From the NCBI GenBank assembly GCA_012270525.1, contig JAAXIE010000194.1, positions 1 through 10,892 on the forward strand: a stretch of 10,892 nt of DNA, read 5' to 3'. Under the pieces are notes generated by a model. It was not told where the DNA came from, ran no database searches, and saw only the letters and a list, made by a program, of their open reading frames with translations. Positions 1 to 7,158 of this stretch are shown piece after piece. The DNA is from Dehalococcoidia bacterium. Its GTDB lineage: Bacteria > Chloroflexota > Dehalococcoidia > UBA3495 > JAAXIE01. Every line of letters begins with the position of its first letter. The first letter of the stretch is position 1. Position numbers and translations under genes: made by a program.

Positions 1-252
1 CACGTGTGGACCATCACGTCGGGCAGCGAGGCCTTCACCGCTCACGTTCTGATGGACCCCACGTACCCAGGTAGCCGGGAGGACCTGCTGGAGCGCATCT
101 GCGGCATCGCGCGCACCAAGTACGGGATATTCCACGTCACCGTTCAGCTGGAGCAGTCTGTGTCCGATTGCGGCAACGAGAACCACCATGTGGACCACTT
201 GGCGGCCATAGTCAGAGAGGCCAACAAACCAAGGAGATTCGTATTCATTTGA
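1..252 (+). CDS. Cation diffusion facilitator (CDF) family metal efflux transporter, C-terminal fragment
   Basis: This reading frame is open from the left edge of the window, so the 5' part of the gene lies outside. The 83 visible residues begin HVWTITSG, matching the (D)LHVWxITSG motif that opens the cytoplasmic C-terminal domain of CzcD/ZitB-type CDF transporters. Further on, IFHVTVQLE matches the family's I-x-H-x-T-x-Q-x-E strand. By family knowledge this domain follows six membrane helices, dimerises, and senses Zn, Cd or Co while the membrane part exports the ion in exchange for protons. The visible tail contains CGNENHH, potential extra metal ligands. The membrane segments are not in view, so metal specificity cannot be judged. 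The gene ends 61 bases before a strong hairpin terminator and converges on a His-rich peptide gene, which supports a metal-homeostasis role. The GTG at position 4 is an internal valine, not the start. Confidence 0.88.
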   Translation, partial: HVWTITSGSEAFTAHVLMDPTYPGSREDLLERICGIARTKYGIFHVTVQLEQSVSDCGNENHHVDHLAAIVREANKPRRFVFI

Positions 253-313
253 GGGGATAGGTCCCCGGCCTGCCACCCACTGAGGGACTGGACCGGCCGA
301 CTACCTCTTGAGG

Positions 314-355
314 CGAAAAGCAAGGCCCCCGCATTTGCGGGGGCCTTACTTTTCG
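314..355. terminator. Bidirectional intrinsic terminator between convergent genes
   Basis: An almost perfect inverted repeat: 314-332 pairs with 337-355 with one mismatch (C321/A348). The GC-rich core AAGGCCCCCGC / GCGGGGGCCTT (322-332 / 337-347) closes a 4-base ATTT loop. The outer arms CGAAAAG and CTTTTCG supply a T-run after the core on both strands, so it can end the CDF transcript (+) and the His-rich transcript (-). Confidence 0.9.
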
Positions 356-369
356 GAGTCAGGTCTGCT

Positions 370-606
370 TTAGTGGGCATGGGCGTGTTCGTGGATATGG
401 TGCTCGTGGGTGTCGCACTCGTGGATGTCGTGGACATGCCCGGGCTCGTCGGCGTGGTGGCAGTGGGTGTCGCACTCGTGGATGTCATGCTCATGCTCGT
501 CGGCGTGATGCTCGTGGCCGTCGCACTCATGGATGTCGTGGACATGCCCCGGCTCATCGGCATGGTGCTCGTGGGTGTCGCACTCGTGGACGTCATGCTT
601 GAGCAT
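370..606 (-). CDS. Small His/Cys/Asp/Glu-rich tandem-repeat protein, putative metal-binding peptide
   Basis: The gene encodes 78 residues: a 6-residue lead (MLKHDV), then four repeat units, each starting HECD, of 19, 17, 19 and 17 residues. The first unit is HECDTHEHHADEPGHVHDI; the last ends in HEHAHAH. There are 27 histidines and 5 cysteines, and most other residues are Asp or Glu, so nearly the whole chain could bind metal. No signal peptide, membrane segment or folded domain is visible, which suggests a cytoplasmic, largely disordered peptide. The ATG at 606-604 is chosen because AGGAGG lies 7 bases upstream (614-619); in-frame starts further upstream (ATG at 633, codon at 675) lack such a site. 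I do not recognise the family. It resembles in composition His-rich metal stores such as Hpn, without evident homology. The convergent CDF efflux gene supports a role in Zn/Ni/Co/Cd buffering; this is inference. Antisense frames also stay open because of the repeats, but lack this start signal. Confidence 0.75.
   Translation of the reverse strand: MLKHDVHECDTHEHHADEPGHVHDIHECDGHEHHADEHEHDIHECDTHCHHADEPGHVHDIHECDTHEHHIHEHAHAH
373..588. repeat. In-gene tandem repeat, 57/51-base alternating period (108-base higher-order unit)
   Basis: On the plus strand the block GTGGGTGTCGCACTC (or a close variant) recurs at 406, 463, 514 and 571, i.e. at spacings of 57, 51 and 57 bases. The 57+51 pair is itself duplicated: the segment from 406 aligns with the segment from 514 with about eleven differences over 87 bases. 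All spacings are multiples of three, so the reading frame of the His-rich protein is kept. Confidence 0.9.
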
Positions 607-613
607 TTGGGCT

Positions 614-619
614 CCTCCT
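614..619 (-). promoter_or_regulatory. Shine-Dalgarno site of the His-rich peptide gene
   Basis: The minus strand reads AGGAGG followed by 7 bases and then the ATG at 606-604. This consensus site decides the start of the small gene and is the main evidence that the His-rich frame, rather than the overlapping open frames, is translated. Confidence 0.75.
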
Positions 620-675
620 ATCTCGTTATACATTGAACACAAGGTGGCGGCATCGGCCAGTCGAAGCGGAGGCAA

Positions 676-688
676 CTAACACCGTTAG
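676..688. promoter_or_regulatory. Short palindrome upstream of the His-rich gene, possible operator
   Basis: CTAAC-ACC-GTTAG is a perfect 5-3-5 inverted repeat, 70 bases upstream of the His-rich start, in the 158-base gap (607-764) between the addA stop and the His-rich ATG. A TATAAC hexamer on the minus strand (625-630) is the only -10-like element noticed, but it would put the transcription start inside the Shine-Dalgarno site, so it is probably not the promoter. Apart from these and the hairpin at 751-774, I see nothing else in the gap. The match is short enough to arise by chance. Confidence 0.2.
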
Positions 689-750
689 GGCCACTTTCGC
701 CGATGGAACGGCCTAATGTCAAGCAGTACCGGTGACAGACGCAAGCGACC

Positions 751-774
751 CGGAGGCTGGCGGGCTAGCCTCCG
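751..774 (-). terminator. Hairpin at the addA stop codon, weak terminator candidate
   Basis: CGGAGGCT (751-758) pairs with AGCCTCCG (767-774) around an 8-base loop. The hairpin overlaps the addA TAG stop (767-765), and no T-run follows it on the minus strand. It may attenuate rather than stop transcription, in which case the His-rich gene downstream on the same strand could receive read-through from the repair operon. Confidence 0.3.
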
Positions 775-3700
775 ATTTCTGCCAACTCGTCGAAAGCAGT
801 CAGGGGTTCGGGTTCCAGGAGTTCGCCAGCATCGACTTTACTTCTGGTGGAAGCCAAAGCCCGGGTCAAATCATGTTCGGGCGGGACATAGATTTCTCCG
901 GTGCGCAGGAACATCAGACCTGTGACCGGTTGTCGCCCAGTGGCGTGACTCAGTGCAGACGCGTACAGGGCCAGTTGGGGCAAGTATGCCTCGGAAGCAT
1001 CGGCGAGGGTCTGCCCTCTGATGTCGTCGGTCTTGAAGTCCAGTATGTGCCAATCGCCGTTGGCTTGGTAGGCCAAGTCGATGGTCCCGTGTACCGGCAC
1101 GCCCTGCCAGTCCCAGGAGAAGGGCATCTCAAAATAGGTGCGGGTACTGGTGTCGCGCAGTGTCGCAGCAAGAGGGCTGGCATCCAGCCGGTCGAGCATG
1201 GCGTCCACCTCGGCAACCACCCGCGTTTTCGTATCGCCACTCAGGTTGGTGTCCAGCCTTGAAGCGAGGACGGTGAGATCGGGGCGACGCCCACTGGTGA
1301 ACCACACCTCGATGCCCATGTGGGCTAAGCTGCCCCGCACCAGTCCCATGCCGTCGCCGTGATGAACGTATGCATGGGCTGGCGGAGGTTCCCGCAGGGC
1401 GGTTACGGGCGTGCTCGAACGCAGGGGAATGACTCGCGGACGAGCCACCAGCGGGGGCATGAAGTCTTCCTCATCCCTTTCGCTGGGAGGCTCGATCGCC
1501 GAGGGAGGTGTGCGGGAGATTTCCACAGGATCGAACTCAAGTGCGGGGCGAATTTCCACGCCCTCAGTGGACGCGGATTCCAACGCTCCAATGGCTACGG
1601 GGAACCAACCGCCGTCCCGCCCGGATTCGTCTCCACTGATGTAGAGCAGGTCCGCCGCTCTGGTGGCGGCCACGTAGAAGAGACGCTTGTGTTCAGCGAC
1701 CTCCTCGGCCTCATCGAGAGCGAGCAGCCGGGAGTAGAAGCCGGGTTTGGGGCGGGAACCCGGGTCATCCGGTTCCTGCTTCAGAGTGACGGAGATGCCG
1801 TCTTCGATGCGCCACCTGACCGGTCCGTAGGTGGTACGCGGCTGGACATGGGCCTCCGGCACGAACACTATGGGGAACTCCAAGCCTTTGGCCCCATGCA
1901 CGGTCAGCAGGCGGACTGAGTCGGAGTCATCCAGCACGGCCTGGCCCTCTCGCGTCTCGAACTCATCCCTCCTACGCCTCACGTAGGTCACGAACTCGTC
2001 GAGGGAGCGGTCGGCCAGGGTACGGGCCAACCCGACGAACTTGCGTACGTTGGCCAGCACCTGGTCACCACCCTGGAGCGGTGCCCAGGATGCCTCGAAG
2101 GCCGTCAAAGACAATGCACGTTCCAGCAATTCATCGGAGCGATAGAAAGGCACCCTTTCGCGTAGTTCACTAAGCACTCCGGCGGCGTGAAGGCACAGGG
2201 GCCGGGCATCCTCCGTGATAGTGTCCGGCGGGTCTTCAAGGGCCCGCATGAGACTGCCCCAGCCGGCTCGCAGGGCCAGCAGGCTCCGGTCGTCTATCAT
2301 GAAGAGGGGAGACCGCAGAGCGCCTGCCAAGGCGAGGTCGTCGTCGGGTTCCGCCAGCCAGGCCAGCAGGTTGGTGAGGTCTAGGACTTCCTGGCGCTTG
2401 AAGAACCCTGCCCCAGTGGGCGTGCGGTAGGGCACTCCGTGACTCTCCAGGGCCTGCTCGAAAACGTGGACGTTAGTGAGCCTCCTCAGGAGTATTGCCA
2501 AGTCGGAGGGTAGGGCCTTGCGCAACTCCCTGGTGCCACGGTCCCAGACTGGCCTGCCTTCCCGTAGTAGCTCCGCTATCTCCCGTGCAACGAAATCGGC
2601 TTCGGCCCTGCGCCGGTCATTGTCAGCCTCGCCTGCATCCCTTGACTTCCCCTTGGCGATGGGGGTGATCACCAAGTGGGGGGCTTGGGGCGCAGCAGTG
2701 CCCCGCCCGGACATGGCCTGCATCGGGGCTTCGAAATCCTCCGTGGCGTCGGCAAACACGTACTCGAAGAGAGTATTCAGCGTCCCCACCAGCGGATCGT
2801 TAGCGCGGAAGGAGCGGCTCAGGGCATGGATGGCCCCACCGCTGGCCTCAATCTCTCCTTGCAGACGGGTGAAGTTTCGCACATCGCTGCCACGGAAGCG
2901 GTATATGGCCTGCTTCACGTCGCCCACGAAGAATCTCTGAGGGCGCGGCGAGTCGCTATCCCCGCCTTCGGACAGGAGCCGTAGAAGGTCGATCTGGGCA
3001 GGGTTGGTGTCCTGCAGTTCGTCCACCATCAGGTGTAGGAAACGGCACCGGTATTCTGCGGCGATTGCGGGGTGGTGGCGCAGTAACCGAGTCGCTTCGA
3101 GTTCCAGGTCGAGATAGTCAAGGGCTGCCAACTCCTGCTTTCGCTGCTGGTACCGCCTGCATGCATCTCGAAAGAGGCCTCGCAGGGATGCGAGCACTTC
3201 GAGGGCGGTTTCGTCATGCTCGTTCCAGCGGGGCAGTTTCTCCAAGTCTTCGATTCGCTGGCGGAGATGGACCCAGATATCTCGGATGCGCGAAATATCG
3301 ACCCAGTTCCTGGCACTACCGGCACCTAAGTTGATATGTCGCTTGCAGACCAGCAGCCTCGACACCAACTCGGAGGCGTCGCCATCCCTGGGGTCGCCCA
3401 AGTCAAGCAGGAAATTGGACATCCTGTCGCAAAGCGCATCCTGCCCTGGGCCGGTATAGGCTTGGGCGAGCCACTCCACGTCTTCTATGAGCTGTGGGCG
3501 CATCGCTTCCACTATTGGAACCAGTTTGGCGTCTAGCAATCCTCGAATGTGGTCGCGCCAGCCCTCGATGTGGTTGCCCGGAAGTGCCCTGAAGGCGGCT
3601 TCTACCTCATCCCGGCGCTCCACCATGCGGGGTAGTTCCATGGTGGCTTGGTAAACGCCAAGTTCCTGCAGGGCTAGAGCGCGGCGGTCGTCGGCATCGG

Positions 3701-4112
3701 CCGCTTCTTCCAAGGCATCGAAGCAGGCTTGTGAACGCTCGAACTCTGCCTCATCTTCGGGGAGGATACGGGCTGCAGGATCAAGGGACGCCTCCACGGG
3801 ATGTTCCCGCAGAATCATGTGGCAGAGGGAGTGGATGGTGCCTATGATCGCCTCGTCGATATCACGGCGGTGATGGGCCAAATCGTCGCGGGTGAGCAGT
3901 TCACTACGCACCCGTTCGCGCATCTCCATGGCGGCTGCGTCGGTGAAGGTTACAGCGGCGATTTCCTGGATGCGGTGCTCCGCAAGCAGCGACACATACC
4001 GCTCCACCAGCACCCGGGTCTTACCGCTGCCAGCCCCCGCAGTGACCAGCACATCGCGGCCACGCTCACCGACCATGGCGGCCTGTTCGGGGGTTAGTCC
4101 CAGCGTTTCCAT
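765..4112 (-). CDS. addA: AddA: UvrD/Rep-family (SF1A) helicase with C-terminal RecB-type nuclease domain
   Basis: This is the helicase-nuclease subunit of AddAB, which unwinds and degrades double-strand DNA ends to make 3' tails for RecA. Counting from ATG 4112 (1115 residues), the SF1A motifs come in order: Walker A AGAGSGKT 25-32; motif Ia VTFTDAAAMEMRER about 54-67; motif II DELQDT 364-369 (the common form is DEFQDT); motif III VGDVKQAIYRFRGSD 396-410; motif IV RSFRAN 433-438; motif V TVHGAKGLEF 737-746; motif VI RLFYVAATRA 810-819. The C-terminal PD-(D/E)XK nuclease keeps RGSLAH 926-931, E995, GTID (D1012), DFKTD (D1025, K1027) and QLALY 1046-1050. It is somewhat shorter than B. subtilis AddA (about 1230). 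The ATG overlaps the end of addB by 19 bases with no clear ribosome site, suggesting translational coupling. A GTG at 4166 would add 18 residues ahead of the conserved LTPEQ start. Actinobacterial AdnB is an alternative name. Confidence 0.9.
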   Translation of the reverse strand: METLGLTPEQAAMVGERGRDVLVTAGAGSGKTRVLVERYVSLLAEHRIQEIAAVTFTDAAAMEMRERVRSELLTRDDLAHHRRDIDEAIIGTIHSLCHMILREHPVEASLDPAARILPEDEAEFERSQACFDALEEAADADDRRALALQELGVYQATMELPRMVERRDEVEAAFRALPGNHIEGWRDHIRGLLDAKLVPIVEAMRPQLIEDVEWLAQAYTGPGQDALCDRMSNFLLDLGDPRDGDASELVSRLLVCKRHINLGAGSARNWVDISRIRDIWVHLRQRIEDLEKLPRWNEHDETALEVLASLRGLFRDACRRYQQRKQELAALDYLDLELEATRLLRHHPAIAAEYRCRFLHLMVDELQDTNPAQIDLLRLLSEGGDSDSPRPQRFFVGDVKQAIYRFRGSDVRNFTRLQGEIEASGGAIHALSRSFRANDPLVGTLNTLFEYVFADATEDFEAPMQAMSGRGTAAPQAPHLVITPIAKGKSRDAGEADNDRRRAEADFVAREIAELLREGRPVWDRGTRELRKALPSDLAILLRRLTNVHVFEQALESHGVPYRTPTGAGFFKRQEVLDLTNLLAWLAEPDDDLALAGALRSPLFMIDDRSLLALRAGWGSLMRALEDPPDTITEDARPLCLHAAGVLSELRERVPFYRSDELLERALSLTAFEASWAPLQGGDQVLANVRKFVGLARTLADRSLDEFVTYVRRRRDEFETREGQAVLDDSDSVRLLTVHGAKGLEFPIVFVPEAHVQPRTTYGPVRWRIEDGISVTLKQEPDDPGSRPKPGFYSRLLALDEAEEVAEHKRLFYVAATRAADLLYISGDESGRDGGWFPVAIGALESASTEGVEIRPALEFDPVEISRTPPSAIEPPSERDEEDFMPPLVARPRVIPLRSSTPVTALREPPPAHAYVHHGDGMGLVRGSLAHMGIEVWFTSGRRPDLTVLASRLDTNLSGDTKTRVVAEVDAMLDRLDASPLAATLRDTSTRTYFEMPFSWDWQGVPVHGTIDLAYQANGDWHILDFKTDDIRGQTLADASEAYLPQLALYASALSHATGRQPVTGLMFLRTGEIYVPPEHDLTRALASTRSKVDAGELLEPEPLTAFDELAEIGG

Positions 4113-7084
4113 CGACTGAACTGGTTCACGCGGCAGATATGACGCATCGAGCAGTAGGAAGGACACCGCACCTGGGGGTTGACCCTGAAGTCCCCTGATT
4201 CCACTGAGTTACGCACGTCTCCAGCGACGGTCAGGATGCTCTCTATCGCGGCCGCGTGGTCCTCGCTCGCGGAGTCCAAGGCCCAATCGGTGTTTTTAGG
4301 GTTCAGCCAAGCATAGCGGGCGACCACTCTGTTCGCCGCGGCCTCCTCCCGACCCAGGTAGCCATACAGCTGCAACTGGACACGCTCTCCACGGACAACT
4401 TCGCCCTCGGTTATCGCCCTGCCCGACTTGTAGTCCACGATTACCACCAAGTCGTCACCAACATCCATGCGGTCGACCTTGGCCACGACCTGCAATGGGG
4501 GATCGAGAGGCAGCGAGGCGACGATCTCCTTTTCCGCCCCGGCGATGTGCTTCACGCCCAACTTCTCGGTGTTGGCCGCTTCCTTCCTCAGGAGTGTCGC
4601 CAGTTGTTCCAGTGTCTGGTCTGCCTCGAGACGCCACAGGGCAGCACGGCCAAATCCGTATTGGGCTGGAGCGTCGTTCCATATGCCCCTGCCGCTGCTC
4701 CAGAGGCGGGATGACACCTCATCCATGGTTGCGGGCGTAAGCGGCTCGCCGCTGGCTACCAGGGGCTCCAAGGCATCCCGCAAGACGTCGTGTATCACGG
4801 TACCCCGGGTGGCGGCGTCGGCCCCTTCCACCTCCTGATCCAGTTCCTGGAGGCGTAATCCATAACCGCCATAGAACTGGAAGGCGCAGGTCCTGTAGGA
4901 CTCCAGCCGGCTGGCGCTCCATCTGGCATCCTGCCGGGTGAGCCAGGGCGTCAGGCCGGGTACCAGCTTCCCCTCATGGTCGTTGGCGTGACCAAAGGAC
5001 CGGCGCCTGCTCTCGACCTTGGCAGCGACTCGCACTATGGGCCAAGCAGGCTCTCCCAAGGGACGCCGTCGTTGGAGGCTGCTCCACCCACTGGCACAGG
5101 AGATGGCCAACTCGCGTCGTGAACTGGTGCGCTCCGGCGTGGGCAGCCGTGGTTCCGCGAGCCTATCCGAGGCCTCGGAAGGGTAGTGATGGGAAGCGGA
5201 AGCGGGGCGACCCCGTTCGTCGAGCCTGGTCTTCCAGACGGCCAGGGTGCTGTCGGCACGAGTCGAGGCTGACATCCACAACTCGTCTTCCGTGAGGCGT
5301 CCTTCCGGGGGAAGGTGGAGACCGGCTTGGTTCAGGGCAGCTATGGCGGCGTTGTTCAGCAATCCAGCGGAAGTGCGGGGGGCGGGGAACTCCCCTGCAA
5401 TAAGACCGCCGACCGCCACGAAATCAAAACGCAACCCTTGCAGGGTGTGCATGGGGGCTAGAAGAACTCCGCCAGCCTCCCGCAACAGCACGACAGGGGC
5501 GTCCAGCTTCGCCTCAACCCTGGCACGGAAGGAGGGGAAGTCCTCCTGGTCACCTCCCAGCGTCTCATGGGTCGATGCGAGTTCCTGGAGGTAGCCCCGC
5601 AGGGCTTCCATCTCCACGGCCACGCCGCGATTTTCCTGGGAAGCCGCGCGGACGAGACCGTTTCCGCCGAAGAGTGCCTGCTCCAAGCGACGCGCATGTT
5701 CCGCGGTGGTGGAAGGGGGCTGCTCCAAGATCTCCTGCAATGCGAGCAGGGCGGCCTTCAGGCCTTCCGACGACTGCCGTTTGAGCTGTTGTTGGGCTTC
5801 GGAGAACTCCTCTCCTTCCGACTCCACGCGCAGACCATCAACGATGCGTTCCAGCGCACCAAGGCCGGACCAGAGATTCTTCTCCCGGCCGTACCGGGCA
5901 ATCTGGGCTACGTGCCCGCGGTGCAGGCCCCATTGGGGCAGGTCTGCGAAGCCACTGGAAAGCACGGATATCAGATCGCGCAGACGCCATCCATCCTCTG
6001 CCAAATGCAGAAGGCGCCGCATCCAGACTCCCAGCGGGCGCGTGTTGAGACGCTCCCCGGCGGCGGGGTCGAGGGGCAGGTCGTATTCGGAGAACACATG
6101 GCGCGCCAAGCTCAGGTGTGGGGATGCCTGTCGGAAGGCAAGGGCGAAGTCCGACGGGCGAAGGGACGGCTCGTCGGTCAAGCACTGCTTGATTTGCCGG
6201 GCGATGGCCCGCAACTGCCCCTCGCGATCAGCGGCCTCGCCAGCGATTATGGTAGGTGCACCGGGCGTGCCATTTCCTTGAAGTTCCACGACGTCTGTTT
6301 CACCGAAGAGGCGCAACTGACGGGGGACGTGGTGGAGATGGGAGTAGAGTTCCACCACGTCCATTTTGGGGAAGAGGCGAAGCAGACGCTCGTAGTCATG
6401 TCCGGACCGGGTGCTTGCCTTGGGATCCATGGTCACGCACATCTCGACGCGGTACGCCGTGGCTTCCAGCAGGGCAAGTTCGGTGCCCCGGAACAGATGA
6501 AACCCGTCCACGACTACTAGCTGCGGTGCCTGACCACCAGCCCGTATGGCTCGTGCGGCGGCCAAGCCGGTCTGGACCGGGTGCACCCAGGCCCGTCGCT
6601 CAAGCTCCGCGACGTATGCTGCGTAGATGGAGGCCAGTGCCATCAAGCTGGCGGAGCCGCTCTGGTTCGCGGCCTCGGACAAGGCCTGCGGATCGACTGC
6701 CTCGGCAAGCAGGTCGCGAACCGCGGTGCGAATGAGACTTGAGAGGCCTTTCGTCGCTGAGATGGGCTTGAAATAGGAACCGGGGCCGGTCTCGGTCTGC
6801 GATGGGACAGTGCGATGCAGAAGCTCTTCCACCAAGGCCTCCGAAGGAAACCAGGTGTCGGCCATACCGCGACTGAACCCGCCGATCGTATCTACCCGCA
6901 GGCCCATCGCGACGCCGCAGCGCTCTACCAGCCGTCGCCGGAACTGGTCGCCGTGCCTGACCGTGGGCACCAACGCCACTGCTGAAGCAAAGGGGTCAGC
7001 CTGGTAGAGGGCGGCAACGCGAGCTACGACGTGTTCCGTCTTGCCGGAGCCGGGTCCGCCAAGGATAAGGGTTGGGTTGGGCAT
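4094..7084 (-). CDS. addB: AddB: helicase-like/iron-sulfur nuclease subunit of AddAB
   Basis: This 996-residue protein is the likely partner of AddA. It opens with a Walker A loop, GGPGSGKT (9-16), followed by an AddB-like VVVDGF (190-195) where SF1 helicases carry a DExx box. The middle is divergent, as usual for AddB, with LLAPMHTLQGLRFDFVAVGG at 541-560. The C-terminal third is a RecB-type nuclease: SRLESYRTCAFQF (725-737), RGTVIHDVL (760-768), AKVDRMD with D871, VDYKSG with D884 and K886, and QLQLYGY (903-909). Four cysteines that would ligate a 4Fe-4S cluster are C733, C974, C978 and C984. The last three are spaced C-x3-C-x5-C, where B. subtilis AddB has, as I recall, C-x2-C-x5-C. The protein is shorter than B. 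subtilis AddB (about 1166). It lies 74 bases after recQ and overlaps addA. No Shine-Dalgarno site precedes the ATG. AdnA is the alternative identity; the degenerate helicase part and four-Cys nuclease favour AddB. Confidence 0.85.
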   Translation of the reverse strand: MPNPTLILGGPGSGKTEHVVARVAALYQADPFASAVALVPTVRHGDQFRRRLVERCGVAMGLRVDTIGGFSRGMADTWFPSEALVEELLHRTVPSQTETGPGSYFKPISATKGLSSLIRTAVRDLLAEAVDPQALSEAANQSGSASLMALASIYAAYVAELERRAWVHPVQTGLAAARAIRAGGQAPQLVVVDGFHLFRGTELALLEATAYRVEMCVTMDPKASTRSGHDYERLLRLFPKMDVVELYSHLHHVPRQLRLFGETDVVELQGNGTPGAPTIIAGEAADREGQLRAIARQIKQCLTDEPSLRPSDFALAFRQASPHLSLARHVFSEYDLPLDPAAGERLNTRPLGVWMRRLLHLAEDGWRLRDLISVLSSGFADLPQWGLHRGHVAQIARYGREKNLWSGLGALERIVDGLRVESEGEEFSEAQQQLKRQSSEGLKAALLALQEILEQPPSTTAEHARRLEQALFGGNGLVRAASQENRGVAVEMEALRGYLQELASTHETLGGDQEDFPSFRARVEAKLDAPVVLLREAGGVLLAPMHTLQGLRFDFVAVGGLIAGEFPAPRTSAGLLNNAAIAALNQAGLHLPPEGRLTEDELWMSASTRADSTLAVWKTRLDERGRPASASHHYPSEASDRLAEPRLPTPERTSSRRELAISCASGWSSLQRRRPLGEPAWPIVRVAAKVESRRRSFGHANDHEGKLVPGLTPWLTRQDARWSASRLESYRTCAFQFYGGYGLRLQELDQEVEGADAATRGTVIHDVLRDALEPLVASGEPLTPATMDEVSSRLWSSGRGIWNDAPAQYGFGRAALWRLEADQTLEQLATLLRKEAANTEKLGVKHIAGAEKEIVASLPLDPPLQVVAKVDRMDVGDDLVVIVDYKSGRAITEGEVVRGERVQLQLYGYLGREEAAANRVVARYAWLNPKNTDWALDSASEDHAAAIESILTVAGDVRNSVESGDFRVNPQVRCPSYCSMRHICRVNQFSRWKRWD

Positions 7085-7096
7085 GAATGGATTCTA
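7085..7096 (-). promoter_or_regulatory. Possible leaderless promoter of addB
   Basis: On the minus strand TAGAAT (7096-7091; five of six matches to TATAAT) is followed by exactly six bases and then the addB ATG at 7084. That is the spacing expected if transcription starts at the A of the ATG. No Shine-Dalgarno sequence is present in the usual window, which fits a leaderless message. No good -35 element was found 16-18 bases further upstream. The rest of the 74-base recQ-addB gap (7085-7158) shows no terminator. Confidence 0.35.
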
Positions 7097-7158
7097 TCCC
7101 ACGTGAACGAAGTGGGGTACCTGCCACCCGGATGGGCGTCTAGATTGCCGCTCCTCGG

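Noticed and set aside
373..588. Regularly spaced repeats suggesting a CRISPR array
   Set aside because: The whole 51-57-base period is conserved, including what would be spacers, and spacings are multiples of three inside an ORF. This is a coding tandem repeat.
144..596. A minus-strand Ser/Thr/Met/Pro-repeat frame of 150 codons
   Set aside because: It is another frame of the same DNA repeat, runs through the terminator into the CDF gene, and has no ribosome site. The His-rich frame has one.
625..630. TATAAC as the -10 of the His-rich gene
   Set aside because: It would start transcription at about 618, inside the Shine-Dalgarno site, and no -35 element stands at the right distance.
373..636. 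A plus-strand open frame rich in Val, Leu, Met and Gly that looks like a small membrane protein
   Set aside because: It is the exact antisense of the His/Asp/Glu-rich repeats (CAC/GAC read backwards give GTG/GTC). The hydrophobicity follows from that, and no ribosome site precedes it.
4113..4166. Upstream GTG start for addA adding 18 residues
   Set aside because: The extra residues lie deeper inside addB and precede the conserved LTPEQ start of UvrD-type helicases. The ATG at 4112 is more plausible, though neither has a clear ribosome site.
5567..6520. A 317-codon open frame on the plus strand
   Set aside because: It is fully antisense to addB, has no recognisable motifs and no ribosome site, so it is a shadow of codon bias.
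765..7084. AdnAB rather than AddAB
   Set aside because: In AdnAB both subunits carry motor and nuclease modules. Here the upstream subunit has a Walker A loop but no recognisable full SF1 motif set, and it has the four-Cys nuclease of AddB. Kept only as an alternative.
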